Positions 47,501 to 58,122 of a DNA stretch of 64,000 nt are shown piece after piece. The notes below the pieces were generated by a model. That model had not been told where the DNA came from and searched no databases. It saw only the letters and a list, made by a program, of their open reading frames with translations. The stretch is taken from contig JAWKON010000024.1 of NCBI GenBank assembly GCA_041391125.1, positions 48,298-112,297 on the forward strand, read 5' to 3'. This DNA is from JACKBC01 sp041391125. Its GTDB lineage: Bacteria > Chloroflexota > Anaerolineae > Caldilineales > Caldilineaceae. How positions within the stretch are numbered: the first letter of the stretch is position 1; every line of letters begins with the position of its first letter. The translations under genes were made by a program, and so were the position numbers.

Positions 47501-48058
47501 GGTGAAAAGGCGATTGAGCAGTTGGCGCATCATTACTATTTTAGCGATGACGCCCTCAATGCCATTCGTTTTGGTCTGATGGCGGCGGAACGGGCGCACC
47601 GCACGGGGGCCAACCAGACCGCCCTGCTATGGAGCAGCCGCGTGTTGGAGAAGCTGGCGCTGTTGGGGCAACCGCACACCGAAGAAGCCGATGAAGTGGC
47701 TGAACCGTCTGTGGAAGAGTCTACAACCTGGCGGGTGCGTGCATTGGAAATTCAGGGCGCTAGCCATTCTGCGCTTGGCCAAAACGACCTGGCGATTGCC
47801 GACTTTAAGGCTGCCCTTGCGCCGCCGATCTGCCCGCCATGGTGCAAGCCGAACTATGGCGCAAAAAGGCAGCCCACCACGACCAGGGCGAGTTGGAGTT
47901 GGCTTGGGAGGCGCTGGGGGCGGATTGCAGCAAACTGCAAGGAACAGAACGTACGGACGCCGGGCGCCTCCACGCCCGGCGCATTATTCAATTTAGACGC
48001 GGTCAGATTCAAGACGCCCTTGCCACGTCGCAGATTGCCATTGGAGTCGGTTGAGTAG
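44576..48058 (+). CDS. CHAT peptidase - cyclase-like - AAA/STAND - TPR protein
   Basis: About 1160 residues to the first stop; the protein probably continues in a shifted frame to about 49.1 kb. Residues about 90-380 form a CHAT domain (caspase-like peptidase) with His in IIHYSGHAQW and Cys in FLNGCESAKAE, the expected dyad. Residues about 385-565 resemble a degenerate class III nucleotide cyclase (RFGGRLVSLRAHAMTAHFGL). Residues about 580-980 form an AAA_16/STAND module with Walker A G-Q-P-G-I-G-K-S-R and Walker B LIWIVDDLQWSDE. Then come TPR-like helices. A frameshift is seen near 47825. It would be a regulated, ATP-dependent protease switch. Confidence 0.87.
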   Translation: MSTPTLCILKLPAAYIFQFQPAARAAGIGGLFASTPREPQLEQMFQQQFAHQAALLNRFIFQENIVQAASNAPAPPKRTDGDTHDALLALGRLIYQRLIPNSIQNALAMLPAHSPLVILTNDAALPWELAHDNYEYWALKFQITRQLLSETWSPLPQPAAQTLHDRPLNALLIGNPTEDLPESSTEITQIAELLRTIPQVATCRILMRRRATKENVLAELATGAYQIIHYSGHAQWEPGTAHRSGLLLANQEILTAAEIQRAIGGAPFVFLNGCESAKAESEIRNPLAAETEGAAYMGGAMQGLAAAFGQGGARGVIGSFWPILDAQSRAFALTFYQQILAGQPVAAALQKTRLRSRQNALHNPQWAAYTLLGAAELRIYQPEQQEQRPVTVIHAIFPQLAQIYAENPLVDAAHAEAQLHKLADAVVQRFGGRLVSLRAHAMTAHFGLPRTFEDNAERAVRTALDLLKGLSTLPFAHQLLPQIAICSGDLLCLSHSTLSAPEFTAYGALEAQALAMALACAPGQIVADAETKQQVRAAFHLTPTTLPPVQMGQVQMDQVYELDIEQSELINVPDRAHLAFIGRVQEISALESWWAEARRGQGRLVHIVGQPGIGKSRLLHAFRAQVESAPHLWIETNCRSYDQQRPFALLEQLILTLAQISVDDDESVRRPKLEKWIRETVVGLGVSLDEYYRETLALVGPLIDLAYPFPAIDNLDAPLRMNRLIQIGRALLGYLAQQKPLIWIVDDLQWSDETSLAVLTGLATIVDQIPLLLVTAHRPDWSPGWHSAAHHRHLMLDGLDADGRRALTLQLLEEGTIAEALLADLTAKIGGNPLFLIEVVEALRHNQTLYRDAEGWKLKSALETLVLPQSIEHIVQARMDQLSLDGREVLQHAAIIGPRFRQDVLQEIQQHRDSHELEHRIGELSRREFIRSTFALSTTYIFSHTLIHQAIYDNIVEQFKRALHRLVALALHRLPGEKAIEQLAHHYYFSDDALNAIRFGLMAAERAHRTGANQTALLWSSRVLEKLALLGQPHTEEADEVAEPSVEESTTWRVRALEIQGASHSALGQNDLAIADFKAALAPPICPPWCKPNYGAKRQPTTTRASWSWLGRRWGRIAANCKEQNVRTPGASTPGALFNLDAVRFKTPLPRRRLPLESVE

Positions 48059-48103
48059 CGACCACTTTTCGACGGGCAGCGCGATCGGGCGCAGGCGCCT
48101 AAT

Positions 48104-49144
48104 TTGCGGATCCTTTTTACGCTGAACTTAGGTGATAGCCATGAAAGCGAATGCAGGCACTTCGGGGCCAGCTCTGAGGGCTTATACCCACATTGCCTAT
48201 GCCCCCGGCATGGAACGAGCCAGCAGCAATCTGGGTGTAGTCTATCAGGATTTATTGCCGGTGGCAGGAAGCGCTGGACTGCTTCCAGCAAAGTAAAGAG
48301 ATGGCGCAAAAAAGCGGTGAAGAGCGGCGTCTTTCAGCGGCTCCTGAATCTTGGCGAAATATGCCGTCGCCAAGGCCGGTTTGACGAAGCTGAGGTCCAC
48401 CATGGCTATGGGCAATCGATTGCCTCAACACATGGTCTGCCAGAATTAGAAGGCATGGTCCATCTGAATCGAGCGGCAGTCAGCTTGAAAACTGGTGAGT
48501 TTCGTGCGGTGGCGGGGTCAATCAAGCGTGCGGCTGAGATTTTTGCGGAAGCAAACATTGATGTATATGAGCCAGAGCTACTACGTTATAAAGCCGTTGA
48601 TCTGGCTCCATGTCACGCAGAAGTAGACACAGCCATTCAGCTTGCCCAGCGGGCCGTTGAGCGGGCCCACCAGATTGACCAGATGCAACTTGGGCAAGCG
48701 CAGCGTACATGGGGAATTGCGCTGCGCCAAGCTGGTATGCCGGCAGAGGCTGGCGGCGCAGCGCTAGAGCAAAGTTTGGCCATACTGCAAGCCCAAGACA
48801 GCCAATATGAGGCGGCTCTTACCGAGTTAGAGATTGTGCGTCTGGGCTTGGCAAATCCACAAATATTTGACATAGCTGATATGGCCGCAACATTAGCGCG
48901 CATCATTGAGACCTTCCGCGTCTTAGCCGCAGATTTTGATTTGCAAATTGCGCTAGATTTACAAACAACATCAACTGCCGTAGACTTTTTTTGCGCCACC
49001 GGTAACCACCGTGCTAATTCGAGGCCTGAGTTTGTCGAAGATATGCCTCCTGAGCGCCCAAGATGCGCTTTGGGATGTCGACGGGGAAGGGCTGAGTGGT
49101 TATCTCCACCGTACTATTTGTTGTTCCAAAGGAACAGATCATAA
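48104..49144 (+). pseudogene. TPR C-terminal continuation of the CHAT protein, frameshifted
   Basis: Helical repeats follow in shifted frames: AYTHIAYAPGMERASSNLGV, LNLGEICRRQGRFDEAEVHH, EGMVHLNRAAVSLKTGEFRA and GAALEQSLAILQAQDSQYEA. This matches the end of STAND-TPR proteins. Together with 47839-48054 (AELWRKKAAHHDQGELELAW) it would add about 430 residues. There are three or more frame changes, including one near 48270. The real end is uncertain. Confidence 0.6.
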
Positions 49145-49158
49145 AACATCGATCCTTC

Positions 49159-52100
49159 ATGCTGAGCATACTTTCCGTTCTCCTATCCGGATTTATTTTC
49201 ACAATATCCGGGCCTCAGATGTACAGGCCGCCATGCGTTCAGATCGCGTGCGGTGTCGGCAAACCGTGGCTACCTGCACAGTATTCAGCAAAGCAGACGC
49301 AGGCTGGTACGCTGCGCAACTGTTTGAAAAGTTAAGCCCGAGATGTTATTCGGTTTTCTACCGTTACATTCATGCCAGATATACCAGCCAAGATCGAATT
49401 GTTAACGCCACTTGCCATTGTCGTTGATAACCTGACCATAGATGCAAACTGACCGGGTGTAATTCTGGACGGCAGCATGCTAAACCGTGGTGATGGCTTG
49501 GTCATGGGCGCGCCAAGGCGTATCCGGTGGTACGCGGCTTGACGATTACCAATTTCAAACAAGCTGGCATTATTCTTTAGACGGCGCCCAGATGGCGACC
49601 ATTTGGTGGGTGGAGGCGCCGCTGGGCAATGCGGGCAACCGATTATCAACAACAAGGAGTAGTGTCCTCATCCTGGGCAACTCCACCATGAGCAACACGA
49701 CGTTTGGCAAACTGCATCAGTGGCAATTTGGCAGCGGTGTGCGCATTAGAGATGGCGCCCAACAAAATTTGATTGGACCCGCAAATGTAATCACGAGTAA
49801 TGGCGGTCTGCAGTGCGTTTGGATCAGCGGCGCGGACGCATGCCAATCAGATCTTTGCAACCATATTTCGCGGAGCCGCTATCGCTTAGCCAAAACCTGG
49901 GTAATAGCGGCGCTGGTGGTGTACATCTCTGACGGTGCGCAAAGTAACTCGTAGGGGCGCGCTGGAGACGGAACGAAATATAGTCAGCGGGAACAGCGCT
50001 TCGGGGGTCGCTATTTCAGGCAGACCAAACCGACAATAATCGAGTGGTCGGCAACTTCATAGGTACCGATACTACTGGCAAAGAGGCGATTGGCATAACG
50101 TACATGGCGTCCACATTGACGCGGGGCCAGACTAAACATCATTGGCGGCGCCGTCCCGAGCTCAGGGAATTTAATTAGTGGCAACGAATTCGGCGCGCTC
50201 CGGGTTTGGGATGAGCATACCTGATTTCAATCTTATTATCGGCAATTTCCATTTTCCGTACAGACGTAACAGGCAAAGGACCATTGAAAAATCAACAAGA
50301 TGGTGTAGCCATTTCGGCAACAAAGCTAAAGTCACAACACTGTTGGTGGTTTAACTGCGGGCGAACGCAACATCATCAGCAGCAATGGCGATGACGGCGT
50401 GCTGATTCAGGATACAGGCACCATGTTCAATCGTGTGTTGGGCAATTATATTGGTACGGATGTCACCGGCACAAATTGATCTAGGAAATAAGAAGCCGGT
50501 GTGCGGATCATTGATGGCCCCAGCCAGAATGAGGTAGGGGGCCAGAACCTGGCGCCGGCAATCTGATCAGCGGCAATGATAGTCACGGCATACAGTTTCG
50601 CAACAGTGTGTTCATTCCGACAGAAAATCTTGTGCGCGGCAACCTGATTGGCACTGGATACCAGGGACGAAAGCCGTAGGCAATCTATATGGAATTGTCA
50701 TATTTGAGGCGCAGAACAACACGATTGGTGGCCCAACCCTGCTGACCGCAACATCATTAGTGGCAATACGTGGGGTGTTTGGATTGAGGGAGAAATATCA
50801 AGCGAAAAATCGTATTGTGGGCAACCCGATTTGGCACCGATCTAAATGGTGAAACGCCGGTGCCCAATATCAACCATGGTATTGTTCTGACCGAAGGAGC
50901 GAATAGCAACTTTATTGGTGATTCAGCACATGGAATGGGAAATGTTATATCGGGGAAATAGTTCTCACGGCATTGTGCTAAATAATAATGCAAATGCCAA
51001 TGAGATTAAAGGCAATCTTATTGGTCTAAATTCGGCGGATTGCAACTTAGGAAACCGTGGCAGCGGCATTGTTATGTGGAGTGGCGCACACCATAATATT
51101 GTTGGGGGGCAAAAGAAGGGGAAAGTAATATCATTAGCTGCAACGGAACTCCCAACGATAGTTCAACTGGTGGGGGGTTTGGTTCGAAGATGCAGGACGG
51201 CCCAAAATCAACCATTGGCAATTTGATAGGTACTGATCCGTCAGGAATCAAACCGATGGGAAACTTACGAGATGGCGTATTTATCGGATTTGAACGCATA
51301 ACGATAACATTGTCGGCGCCGAAGATAAAACGTCGCGCAATATTATCAGTGCCAACGGTATCTATGGAGTACTTATTAAGGTCCAGTTACCCAAAAATCA
51401 AATTTTAGGCAATGTCATTGGTCTAGATGCTACAGAAACATTTACTTTAACCCAACAGGTTTTAGTGGAATCGGGGTGATAAATGGAGCAGTAGATAATG
51501 TAATTTGCGGCGAAAGAAACACAGCCAGTAACAGCAATCAGCGGCAACGGCTGGGTTGGCATCTTTGTAAGTGATGTAGGTACTGACCATAATATGATTC
51601 TTGGTAACCGCATTGGGGATGCAACGCGGCCGGAAGATCGGGATCGGGGAATCCATATGGCATCGGAATTGTTTCTGGCGCCAGCTACAACACCATCGGC
51701 CAGACGGGGCGGGCAATCTAATTAGCGGAAACACATTCAGGCGTCTCTATTGAATCTACCGGCACCATAAGTAACATCGCAAAACAACTTAATTGGCACA
51801 GACAGCTCAGGGCGCCGCACCACTGGGCAATGGCGAAAATGGTGTGAGCCTACTGGATGGCGTTCAATACAACCAGATCGGCGTGAGCAACACCATTGCA
51901 TTCAACGGGCTGGCCGGCGTCGAGATTCAAGGCCCCAACACGCTGCACAACCGTGATTACGCAACGCCATTTTTGATAACGGCGTACAAGGCATCCAGTG
52001 GATCACGTACTTTCGGCGGCGCCAACGCCCAGGTGGAAATTACTGATTACGATCTCGTGAACAACCGGGTTACCGGCACAGCTTGTAGCGGTTGTTGTTT

Positions 52101-52336
52101 AGTTGAAATTTATGCTCACGATTCGATTACGCCAGCCGGTCGAATTTTTCTGGTGGCGGGCTGGTCAATGGACAGCATCAATTTTCTATTACACTGAAGC
52201 AGCGCCCCACATTCCTCTATCTGGCCGCCATTCAGATCAGCGCGGATGGGTCAACTTCCAGTTTTTCAGCCAGTTGACGCTGCCGGTTGCCAATTCATAT
52301 TTCCTGCCATTGGTTGTCAATAATGGTCGCGGCTGA
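49159..52336 (+). pseudogene. Secreted right-handed beta-helix protein, heavily frameshifted
   Basis: Starts with a signal-like MLSILSVLLSGFIFTISG. Across all three frames there are roughly 35-residue repeats with the pattern NLISGNG...GV.I...GT..N.ILGN.IGTD, for example ILGNSTMSNTTFG, VTSNGG and NEIKGNLIGLNSADCNLGNR. The end is ITDYDLVNNRVTGTACSGCC followed by NSYFLPLVVNNGRG. It would be a large extracellular beta-helix protein. More than ten indels are needed. The FLPLV end recurs in the next gene. Confidence 0.6.
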
Positions 52337-52555
52337 GTCTTCGATTGTGAGTGCGCAAGCCCCCTCGTCGCAATCATCGCAAAACCACAGATTGAGCGCA
52401 ATCGGGACATATTCACTGCAAACAGGACTAAAGCATAGCAACATGGCGGCCGGCCAAGCTGAACACCAATAAACCAATCCAGGGTGCATGTTTCCAGTGT
52501 AAATTAGAATATTATTCATCAATATGCTCTGAATAAACCCTTTTATCCATTTGAT

Positions 52556-55500
52556 ATGCTGGTTTGTCCTGTTCTTTCTGGCGGGGCTACCGTGGCGGCA
52601 AAAACCACTGATGGTTCACCGCGACAGACAACTGCATCTTTCGCCCCGATAACCACGCGCATAGTGACCAACACAGCAGACACAGAAGACGCGGGTACGC
52701 TACGCCGCGCCTTGTTGGATGCCCAAATCCGCGACCTGATCCAGTTTGATGCGCAATGTCTGTACCCGCTAACCCCGTTACGATTACGATTACCTCCGAA
52801 TTGCCGATCACTCAAACATGGCACTTTCAATCGACGCCAGCAATGTCGGCGTGGTGCTAGATGGCGCTACCGCCACCCGGGCGCTTCCGGCATTGTGGTG
52901 AGCGGCGCCATGAGCGTTACAATCCGTGGGTTGCAGATCGTAAATTTTCCCAGTCATGGGATTGAACTGATTGCCGGCGCCCGCTATGCCATTATAGGCG
53001 GCAACCGGCTAGAAGGGGCAGCGATTTTGGGACAAGGCAACCTGATCAGCGGCAATGGTGACTCTGCCATCTTGATCCGCGATGCAGGGGCATTACCAGG
53101 TAACCGCATTCTCGGCAACTTTATTGGCGTCACGCCGGACGGAAAGATAGCCCTGCCGAACGGGACAGGTGTTCTATCTCTAATGGCGTCAACAGAACCA
53201 ATTGGCGCCGCCTGTGCCCTTCCGTAACGTTATTAGTGGCAACAAGGAGGACGGTATTCTGGATTACGGCTCCTCAGGCGATAACCAAATTCTTGGCATC
53301 CGCGGCACAAGCCTCAATGCGACGGCGATGGGCCAATCCCTAACTGTGGAATACAATGCAAATTACAGTAAAGCCCGGTGTTAACACACGCTGATTGGGT
53401 GGCTCAACGCCAGGCGGCGTGCGTAAATAATTAGCGGCAATGTTCAATTTGGCATTGTGATAGATAGTGGCGCCGCCCAAAATCAAATTCTGGGCAACCT
53501 TATCGGTTTGAACGTATTATGATCAGCATTGGCAACGGCCAGGAAGGCATTCTCATCACCAGTCCTCAGAATTTCGTAGGCGGGCGGCACGCCAGAAACG
53601 CGCAACATTATCAGCGGAACGTATATGCCAGGCATCCGCATTAGCCATTTGGTGGCGTTGAGAATCTGGTGCGTGAAACCTCATCGGCAATCTTGATGAT
53701 AAGCGGCCTTAAGGCGATTATTGGTAACCATATTGCGGGCGTTCAAATTGCTTTCGGGCGCTCAGCACAACACAACGGGGGCGTCAAAGCCGGTGACCGC
53801 AACCTGATCAGCGGCAACTCGGGAGCGGGCCTTCACATTATGCGGCTTGACGATCCAACGGTAACCCACACAGCCGATAACCATATTCTGGGCAACTTTA
53901 TTGGCGTCAATATTAGCGGCACGTAGCTTCGCCTCGGTAATCTGGGAGATGTGTGCCGATTGACACGGACGCCCAACATAATTTTGTGGGTAGTCAGATC
54001 AGCCGTGCAATCTTGCAGGACGCTGCCGAGCCGGGACCTGCAATTTAATCAGCGGCAATGGGGGCGCTGGCGTCAACTGGCATGGTGGCGCTATGGCAAC
54101 CAGGTGGCTCTGAATACGTAGGAACCGCTCTTGATGGCGCCAGCCCATTGGGCAACCGCGGCGGAGGCATCTTGATTGGCCGTGATGCTCCCGAAAGCGT
54201 AGTGATCGGCAACATTGTGCAGTATAACGATGGCAATCCGATTGTATTTTCGATTCATGATCAGGTGGAAGGCAACACTTTGCGCATAACGCCAACAATT
54301 ATGCCCAGGTGTTGGGTGGTGCGCTGCGCAACAAAAGCGCCGTGTGGGCAAAGCAGGGTGAACTGACGACTTATCTGGTGGTGGCGGAGCCCATCACCAT
54401 TGAGTCCGCTAGTCGGTGGCATATTGGGCAAGGAGTTCAGGTGGAATGTTGGACTTTGGCTTGGGCGCCAATATTCTGGGTACGTTTGAAGCATTGGGGT
54501 CAGCCCAAGAGCCCATCCAAATTACGAGCGCCCAACGTTTGGCACAACACCCTTGCCTGGCGACTGGACCGGCTTAACCTTCAAAGCGGTAGCACGGGCG
54601 CCCTCAATAGCACCAGCATCGAATTCGCGCAAAATGGCGTTACTGTATCAGGCGGCAATGTCAATCTGGTTGACAGCACCGTGGCCGCCAGCCAGGGTCA
54701 ATGGCATTTGGGTGCAAGGCGGCGATCTGCACCTGGATGGGCAAACTGTGCTGGCCAATAATGTAGGAGCCGCGCTGAGCAATCAATCTAGTACGCCATT
54801 GTGGCGCAAAACGTATGGTGGGGCAGCGTCAAGCCCGATTGGCGCAAGCGAGAATGGCGTCAGCGGCAATATTCAAGTTTCAAATATCGTCAAATGATCC
54901 CGTGGGCAAAGACGCGGCGTGGCGCCCGTTTTGTCATCCGGCGTCCACCACTTTCAAATCTCTAGCGACCGTGATTTACATTGGCTTCGCATCCCGGTGC
55001 GCGTCCGCAATTCTCACCTATCATTGACACTAGATCAACTGCCCAAAGATTATGATCTGTTCCTGTTTAGTGGACTCGAACGCGACATATCGCGGCGCCA
55101 AACGACATCGGCAACGCGCGTATATTGGGGATCTGAAGAACTGGGCAACGTGCGCGATATTATAACGCAATTTACATCCCAGGTCAGGGTTGCTTTTGTG
55201 GAGGGTATTGTTCCTCATGTATGTGGGGTCAGATTTGGTCGATATTGGCAATGCGTCGAGTGCTGCGCTGCTTGCTGCAAGCAAGCTGCAACCTGGCAAG
55301 CCGCCGAAAACATTACGCTGGACGTTTGGGATCAGAGTGGTTGGTACTACGTTCTGATTGCCGGACACAACGGCGCCAATGCCCCAGCGCCCAGTATCAA
55401 CTAACCATCAATATTGAAGAAGGAGTGCGAACAGTTCGGTCGAGTTCACACCAGCTCTATTTGAGCCGCTATCCCAGACCTTGGGCCCCTGACGGCAAAC

Positions 55501-57666
55501 GATTATTTTGGTCAATTGGGCGGCTAATCGACAATTTTCCTAACGCCGAACCAAAAGTGGAAACTTTGCGTCGACAAACGCAACTGTTGCGGAAAGAAAA
55601 ACCGGCGGATATACTGTCGATTTGGGTGAAATAGGCGCCATGAGCCAATTTTATACTCAACTGGGATGATGCTGGCGCCCAAACAGACACAGAACGCGTA
55701 GCGCGCGCCAATCTGGCACGCCGCCATTAAACAATTGCTCAACACCATCCGCCCCGCCTTCCCCAACCTGCAAAATATCCTCATCATCGGCGGCGATGAC
55801 ATGATCCCCTTCCGCCGCGTCCCCGATGAAGTGACCATTGCCAACGAGAGCGCCTACAATGCGTTTACCATTGCGCAGACGCCTCTCGACGCCAGCCTGC
55901 GCGAGCGCTACTTTCTTACGGACAACTACTACGCCAGCTTTAATCCCATTCCCTGGGCGTGACGCGAACTGCATCTGCCCGATTACAATATTGGTCGGCT
56001 GGTGGAGACGCCGGACGAAATCATGGCAGCCATTGATGCGTTCCTAGCGCAGCCTACCATTGAGGTTAAGAGCGGGCTGGTCACCGGTTACGATTTTATG
56101 CAGGATCAGGCTGACGCCATCCACGCCATGCTCGACACCGCTGGCGTCAGCCCGAATGACCGGCTCAATGGCAACAGTTGGACGGCGGCTGAACTGCAAG
56201 CCCACTGGCTAGACGTGCATCACGACGTGGTTTCGCTCAACGCCCATTTTGATCACTACCGCGCCGTCCCCTGCGGCGCAGCAGAGCGATCGACCCCGCC
56301 GCCGCTGAATTTGTGGCGCCAGAGCGTCCGCGGTAAGCCGACATTGCAGAATAGTATTATCTTCTCTGTGGGCTGTCATTCCGGGCTCAATATGCCGGAC
56401 GCCCAGGTGGAACAACATAAATACGATTTTGCCCAAGCGCTGGTGGGGGCCGGCGCCATCTTTGTTGCCAACACCGGTTATGGCTATGCGACGCCGACGC
56501 CATCGGCTATTCCGAGCGGCTCATGCAGCTTTTTGTCGAGCAGTTGCAGACTGCGGACAATGTAAAGGCGCTGGCGCGCCAAATATGAATACTTTAATCA
56601 ACTGGGCGCGCGCTCCATGACGCCCTATGATGAAAAGGTGCTCAGCGTGGCCACTTACGGCATCCCCATGCTGAAAGTAACATGGCCGCCGCAGGTAACC
56701 GCCGCCGCTCAATCGGCAGCGCCATCAGGGGCTGTCCAAGCGCCGACCCTCTCTCCGTGCAGGCGCGCCCGTTGACATGCCGTCAAGTCAGCTTTGCCCC
56801 CAATTATGTTGAACAGACGCGAAAATCTGGGGCGTTATTTTGAAGTTCAGGACCAACCGCCGCAGGTGATTTGGCAGCAGCCCATCCAGCCCCGCACCAA
56901 TATAACCATTACCGTGCCCGATAATGTGGCGCAAGGCGCCTTTTTTGAGGGCGGCGACTATACCACCTATCCGACCTTTAACCCGGTGGTTACCCGCGTG
57001 ATTACCCAGACCACGCAGCCCACTGCCGATGAAGTGATCCAGGAGCCAGTCTATACCGAGCAAGCCTGGCGCCCCACCACGTGGGATCTCATCAACAGCA
57101 TTCGCACGCCGGCGGGACGCCAGCAGCGCCTTGTGGTCATTCCCGGCCAATATCGCTACCAGCAGACCATCCAGACCAGCGATGGCGTTCAATACATCGG
57201 CGAGCAACGCCTATTTACCAAGCTGGACTATACGCTCTATTACTCAACTACGCGCGACACCATTCCCCCAGCCATTTGGCAGGTGACGCAAACGCCCAGC
57301 GCTGATGCAACAAAGTTGACCATCGGCGTGGAATCGACCGATTTCTCCACGGTGGTGCGCGTGGCCGTAGCCTTTACCTATGGCGATGGCAAGTGGCAAG
57401 TTAAGGATTTGGCCCGTGGTGTGAATGATCAATGGAGTACGGTCATTGATTTCAAGCCCAATCTGAGTTCTTTGTCCAGGCCGTGACAGCAGGCAATGTG
57501 GCGATTCACGACAACAAAGGGCGCTACTTTGATGGCGACGACGTCGGCTGCATCTAACTTCTTCCTGCCGCTCGTTCCCAATCAGTCTGGCGCTGGCGCC
57601 GTATTCGAGTTTGATGGGGCCAGAAAAATATTCGTACCCATTACCCAGCGATACGTAAACTGCTAA
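52556..57666 (+). pseudogene. Secreted beta-helix protein with C25 gingipain-like peptidase domain, heavily frameshifted
   Basis: N-terminal ITTRIVTNTADTEDAGTLRR ALLDA is the usual start of this beta-helix family, then repeats such as GQGNLISGNGDSAILIRDAG and NRILGNFIGVTPDGKIALPN. From about 55700 a clan CD peptidase domain appears: ILIIGGDDMIPFRRVPD, YNIGRLVETPDEIMAAID, catalytic His in VSLNAHFDHY and Cys in IIFSVGCHSGLNMPD, like peptidase family C25. An Ig/beta-like end follows, closing with SNFFLPLVPNQ. The domain parts at 56002-56565 and 56794-57486 are the cleanest. Confidence 0.68.
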
Positions 57667-57790
57667 ATCTGGTCCAAGAACAGCACTTGAGACTGCACGA
57701 CGCCGTACGTGTTTTACGCTTGCTCCGCAGATCTGAGATGCCTCTGGCCTGAACTACCACACCGGCAACCCTCATTGCCTCGCGCAATGA

Positions 57791-57845
57791 AAAAACTCTG
57801 GAATAAACCGGCGTAGTACTGCGCCGGTTTATTCAGGAGTTTTTT
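57791..57845 (+). terminator. Strong intrinsic terminator
   Basis: Arms aaaaactctggaataaaccg and cggtttattcaggagttttt (one or two mismatches), ending in T-run. Follows the C25 gene by about 125 bp. Confidence 0.82.
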
Positions 57846-57933
57846 GCTCCTCGCAACAGCACACTTCAAAAAAGCTCTCATTTTCATGCAAGAAATCCCA
57901 TACAGACCGATACAAATGAGTTAAGCAGTAGTC

Positions 57934-58056
57934 AATGTCATAAAGTTAGTTGTTGTCAGTCCCCAGTTTTCAGTAGTCAGTCTCGACATACACACTGGAA
58001 AACTGAGCACTGAAAACTGGTTACTTTGACAAGATATTTTCTTAACTTAACGATAT
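57934..58056. mobile_element. MITE-like element, copy 2
   Basis: About 123 bp, same orientation as 41936-42058 with about 85-90 percent identity by eye. Left end aatgtcataaagtta, right end taacttaacgatat. Confidence 0.75.
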
Positions 58057-58122
58057 GGAAGCAGCAGTAACGCAGAAAGCAGTACTTCGCAATGAACCCC
58101 AATACTATTCAAGGAGACAAGC

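Noticed and set aside
42794..49144. Type III-E CRISPR locus
   Set aside because: No gRAMP effector, Cas genes or repeats; only the sigma-CHAT logic is similar.
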